A stretch of 57,436 nt of DNA from Clostridium bowmanii (lineage in GTDB: Bacteria; Bacillota; Clostridia; Clostridiales; Clostridiaceae), in contig NZ_JAHLDL010000030.1 in the NCBI RefSeq assembly GCF_018861315.1, positions 1 to 57,436 on the forward strand, in the 5' to 3' direction. This document shows, piece by piece, positions 55,558 to 57,436 of this stretch (positions are counted from its first letter, which is position 1; each line of letters starts with the position of its first letter). Position numbers and translations under genes: made by a program. The notes under the pieces were generated by a model. That model had not been told where the DNA came from. It saw nothing but the letters and a program-made list of their open reading frames with translations, and made no database searches.

Positions 55558-55803
55558 ATGAAAACTAAATATGATAAAATGGATGAAATGCAAAAATTTA
55601 TAGCATATAAAAGTATAAACATGGCTTATTGGGTTATGTTCTATAGTATGCTTGGACTGGCTGTTATTGACTTTTTCAACAAATATATCACTCCATTTTC
55701 TGTAAAATCAGACCTTAGTTTAGCATCTTACTTGTTCTTCTTACAGAGTATTACTTTTATGGTTTACCGTTTCTACTTAAAAAAGAAACTTGGTGGTAAA
55801 TAA
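55558..55803 (+). CDS. small membrane protein paired with XRE regulator
   Basis: 81 residues, ATG behind GAAAGGAG. Two membrane helices are at about 22-42 and 55-73 (MAYWVMFYSMLGLAVIDFFN, LASYLFFLQSITFMVYRFYL). Small membrane proteins are often encoded before a short XRE repressor in Firmicutes; the function is unknown. The stop overlaps the XRE start by one base, so translation is coupled. Confidence 0.75.
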   Translation: MKTKYDKMDEMQKFIAYKSINMAYWVMFYSMLGLAVIDFFNKYITPFSVKSDLSLASYLFFLQSITFMVYRFYLKKKLGGK

Positions 55804-55997
55804 TGAAAAATAAAATCAATTTTTACCGTAAGCAAAAGGGAATAACACAAGAACAATTAGCAGAAAATTTATCAGTTACAAGACAAACGATAAATGCAAT
55901 CGAAAATGACAAGTATAATCCAACTCTTGAATTAGCAATGAAACTTGGGAAATTCTTAGGAGTACCAGTAGAAGAACTATTTATTCTTGATAAATAA
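55803..55997 (+). CDS. XRE-family helix-turn-helix regulator
   Basis: 64 residues, a bare Cro/CI-type domain: FYRKQKGITQEQLAENLSVT with RQTINAIENDKYNPTLELAM. It belongs to the short transcriptional regulators of the YozG/Cro group. It likely binds the twin operators upstream of its own operon. Intact. Confidence 0.92.
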   Translation: MKNKINFYRKQKGITQEQLAENLSVTRQTINAIENDKYNPTLELAMKLGKFLGVPVEELFILDK

Positions 55998-56035
55998 AAA
56001 TAGCATTAATATTGAATAGTCCATAAATGGGGTGT

Positions 56036-56076
56036 CTCAAAAGTTTTTAATATTCATTTTGAGATACTCTATTTTA
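56036..56076 (+). terminator. terminator after the XRE gene
   Basis: TCTCAAAA and TTTTGAGA pair (extended by GT/AC with a bulge) around a 14-base loop, followed by CTCTATTTTAT. Confidence 0.75.
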
Positions 56077-56279
56077 TACTGTTTTTTTACAAATGTGTAT
56101 TGCGTTATGCTTTAGTTATATACTGATTACAATTTTAATTTATATTCAATGTAATAATTAAACAAATATCGGCTCTCTTTCTTTAAAATCATTATCTTTG
56201 TATAAGCATGGGCTAGATTACATTGAACCATAAAGTTTTTGATTTTCACTACTTCCTTATCATTTTCAAATACTTGTAA

Positions 56280-57062
56280 CTATTTAAACCAATACATATA
56301 ATTACTGATATATTTAGTTGCAACACCATTAAACCTATTCATCCACTTTTTTAATTTACTGTGCACAGCATTAATGTGTTGAATATGGTAAACTCCTTCT
56401 TTATGTTTTCCTCTTTTTATACGCTTATGGTCTAATGAAAAATCTTTAGTAAGTTGAATATAACTCTTATGACTATCAGTACAAAGTATAGAGTTATCAC
56501 CTATACGACCTTCATAGAGCCTTTCTAACTCTTGGTGTGTCATTCTGCCTTTACATAGCAATTCCATAATTAAATTGCCTTGTCTATCAATAGCAGTGGC
56601 AATACACACTTGCTCGTTAGATATTCCTCTCTTTTTAACTTGTTTACCTCTTTTACGAGGTTTTCTTGTCATTTTTGAAGGTTTTGTACCTTTGAAACTT
56701 TCTGCGAAGAATACTTCGTCAGCCTCAATTAAACCTTCAACAGAGCCTACACCGAAAAATGACTTTATACAATCAAGTATTTTATGCCTCCAAAAGAAAC
56801 TTGTTGCAATGTTGATTCCTACAATTTCAGCACTCTTTCTAATAGAATAACCTGCTATCATACATTTAGCATATTTAAGCCATTTATCTAATGGTTTCTT
56901 GCTGTTATAAGTAGCAGAGTTTGTGAAGTCGGTAAAAGCTTTATTGCAGGATTTGCAAATATATCTTTGCTTATCTTTATATTTTCCGCTTCTTGATACA
57001 GTTTCACTATTACAATGAGGGCAGATGAATTTTACTTGATTATAGCATATCTCAAAAAACAT
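56280..57062 (-). CDS. IS1595-family transposase
   Basis: 260 residues. The N-terminal zinc ribbon (ICPHCNSETV, YICKSCNKAF) is followed by a helix-turn-helix-like part and the DDE domain: EADEVFFAES, CTDSHKSY, and VYHIQHINAVHSKLKKWMNR. This is typical of the IS1595/ISXO2-like group and is nearly full length. The element disrupts a GNAT gene on its right. Terminal repeats and target duplication were not found by eye. Confidence 0.88.
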   Translation of the reverse strand: MFFEICYNQVKFICPHCNSETVSRSGKYKDKQRYICKSCNKAFTDFTNSATYNSKKPLDKWLKYAKCMIAGYSIRKSAEIVGINIATSFFWRHKILDCIKSFFGVGSVEGLIEADEVFFAESFKGTKPSKMTRKPRKRGKQVKKRGISNEQVCIATAIDRQGNLIMELLCKGRMTHQELERLYEGRIGDNSILCTDSHKSYIQLTKDFSLDHKRIKRGKHKEGVYHIQHINAVHSKLKKWMNRFNGVATKYISNYMYWFK

Positions 57063-57069
57063 ATCATTA

Positions 57070-57285
57070 ATTGGTTTTGGAAGAATTGTCGGTGATCAAG
57101 GCATTACATATGTTGTTTCTGATATTATGGTAGATCCTGATTATCAACGCAATGGTCTAGGGAAAGTGATTATGGAAGAAGTGGATTCATATTTAAACAA
57201 GAATACAGATGAAAATGCTTAAGTGACTTTAATTGCAAATAGACCTGCAGACAGATTATATTATCAATTTGATTTTGATTATTAA
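57070..57285 (+). pseudogene. GNAT acetyltransferase remnant
   Basis: The frame reads IGFGRIVGDQGITYVVSDIM, VDPDYQRNGLGKVIMEEVDS (with the CoA-binding Q-R-x-G-x-G motif), then a stop after NTDENA and VTLIANRPADRLYYQFDFDY. The 5' part is missing where the IS1595-type gene begins, so insertion cut it and a later nonsense change followed. Confidence 0.75.
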
Positions 57286-57436
57286 ATTTAAAACCAGGTA
57301 ATTGTAACTAAATTAATTGCAGAATGCAAGAAAAAAAGAGAAGATAACTTTTTGAAGGTTGCAAAAAGGAAAAGTAAAAAGAATATTGATAAAAACACTT
57401 ATTGGACTTCTATTAACATTTATATTACAAATATTT
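57286..57436. other. window end, no gene seen
   Basis: A/T-rich sequence with no supported ORF; a frame may start beyond the edge. Confidence 0.4.

Overview
The window reads as chromosome of a low-GC, anaerobic Firmicute, most likely a Clostridium sensu lato. Supporting features are the strong A/T bias, TTG and GTG starts behind strong Shine-Dalgarno sites, DUF1659/DUF2922/amidase cassettes with a cell-wall-binding repeat 2 remnant, a desulfoferrodoxin, and a lactate-dehydrogenase/Etf operon of the anaerobe type. The species cannot be named from the sequence alone. No rRNA or tRNA gene was seen.

Layout. 1-3234: an A/T-rich leader and a CRISPR array of 48 identical 30-bp repeats, read on the + strand, with no cas gene in the window. 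3479-6085: an unassigned four-gene module (TerB-like protein, Gly/Ala-rich membrane-active-looking protein, two helical proteins). 6382-9946: sigma-factor remnant, cassette copy 1 (DUF1659, DUF2922, amidase), a DUF3791/DUF3990 remnant, a coiled-coil ORF and a HepT/MntA toxin-antitoxin pair. 10295-25752: a decayed defence island. It has three broken copies of a McrB/DUF2357 restriction locus, two of them behind a duplicated 250-bp leader (a third leader is now orphaned), a RhuM protein, a DUF1670 fragment, an IS231-like element, an EVE-domain protein, a DUF1016 nuclease, a fused Septu-like PtuA/PtuB remnant, an AAA fragment and an intact Fic protein behind a 28-bp palindrome.

26377-30997: an operon of EtfB, EtfA, an FAD-linked 2-hydroxyacid (lactate) dehydrogenase and an acyl-CoA dehydrogenase, preceded by a GntR-type operator. 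31009-37286: remnants (hydroxyacid dehydrogenase, histidine kinase, cell-wall-binding protein), cassette copies 2 and 3, and a sigma-factor gene split by a 1,410-bp element with long terminal inverted repeats, a 10-bp target duplication and a TraB-like cargo gene but no transposase. 37553-41673: alpha/beta hydrolase, DUF5661 protein, desulfoferrodoxin, a membrane protein, a broken lipoprotein gene and an Lgt fragment.

42034-54072: a catabolic locus. A PucR regulator precedes a fused AllH-AllF (DUF2877-FdrA) protein, AllG (DUF1116), a cyclase-family hydrolase, a GNAT-like protein, a thiolase-fold protein lacking both catalytic cysteines, its DUF35 partner, an NCS2 purine/pyrimidine-type permease and a YkvI-like transporter. 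Together they suggest uptake and breakdown of an N-heterocycle or ureide through carbamoyl and acyl-CoA chemistry; no carbamate kinase is present. 54320-57436: a 5'-truncated group II intron, a membrane protein/XRE pair with twin operators, an IS1595-type transposase and a GNAT remnant.

A short repeat of about 40 bp (core CTGCTATCTGGTGGTTTATG) is scattered through the intergenic regions in at least six copies.
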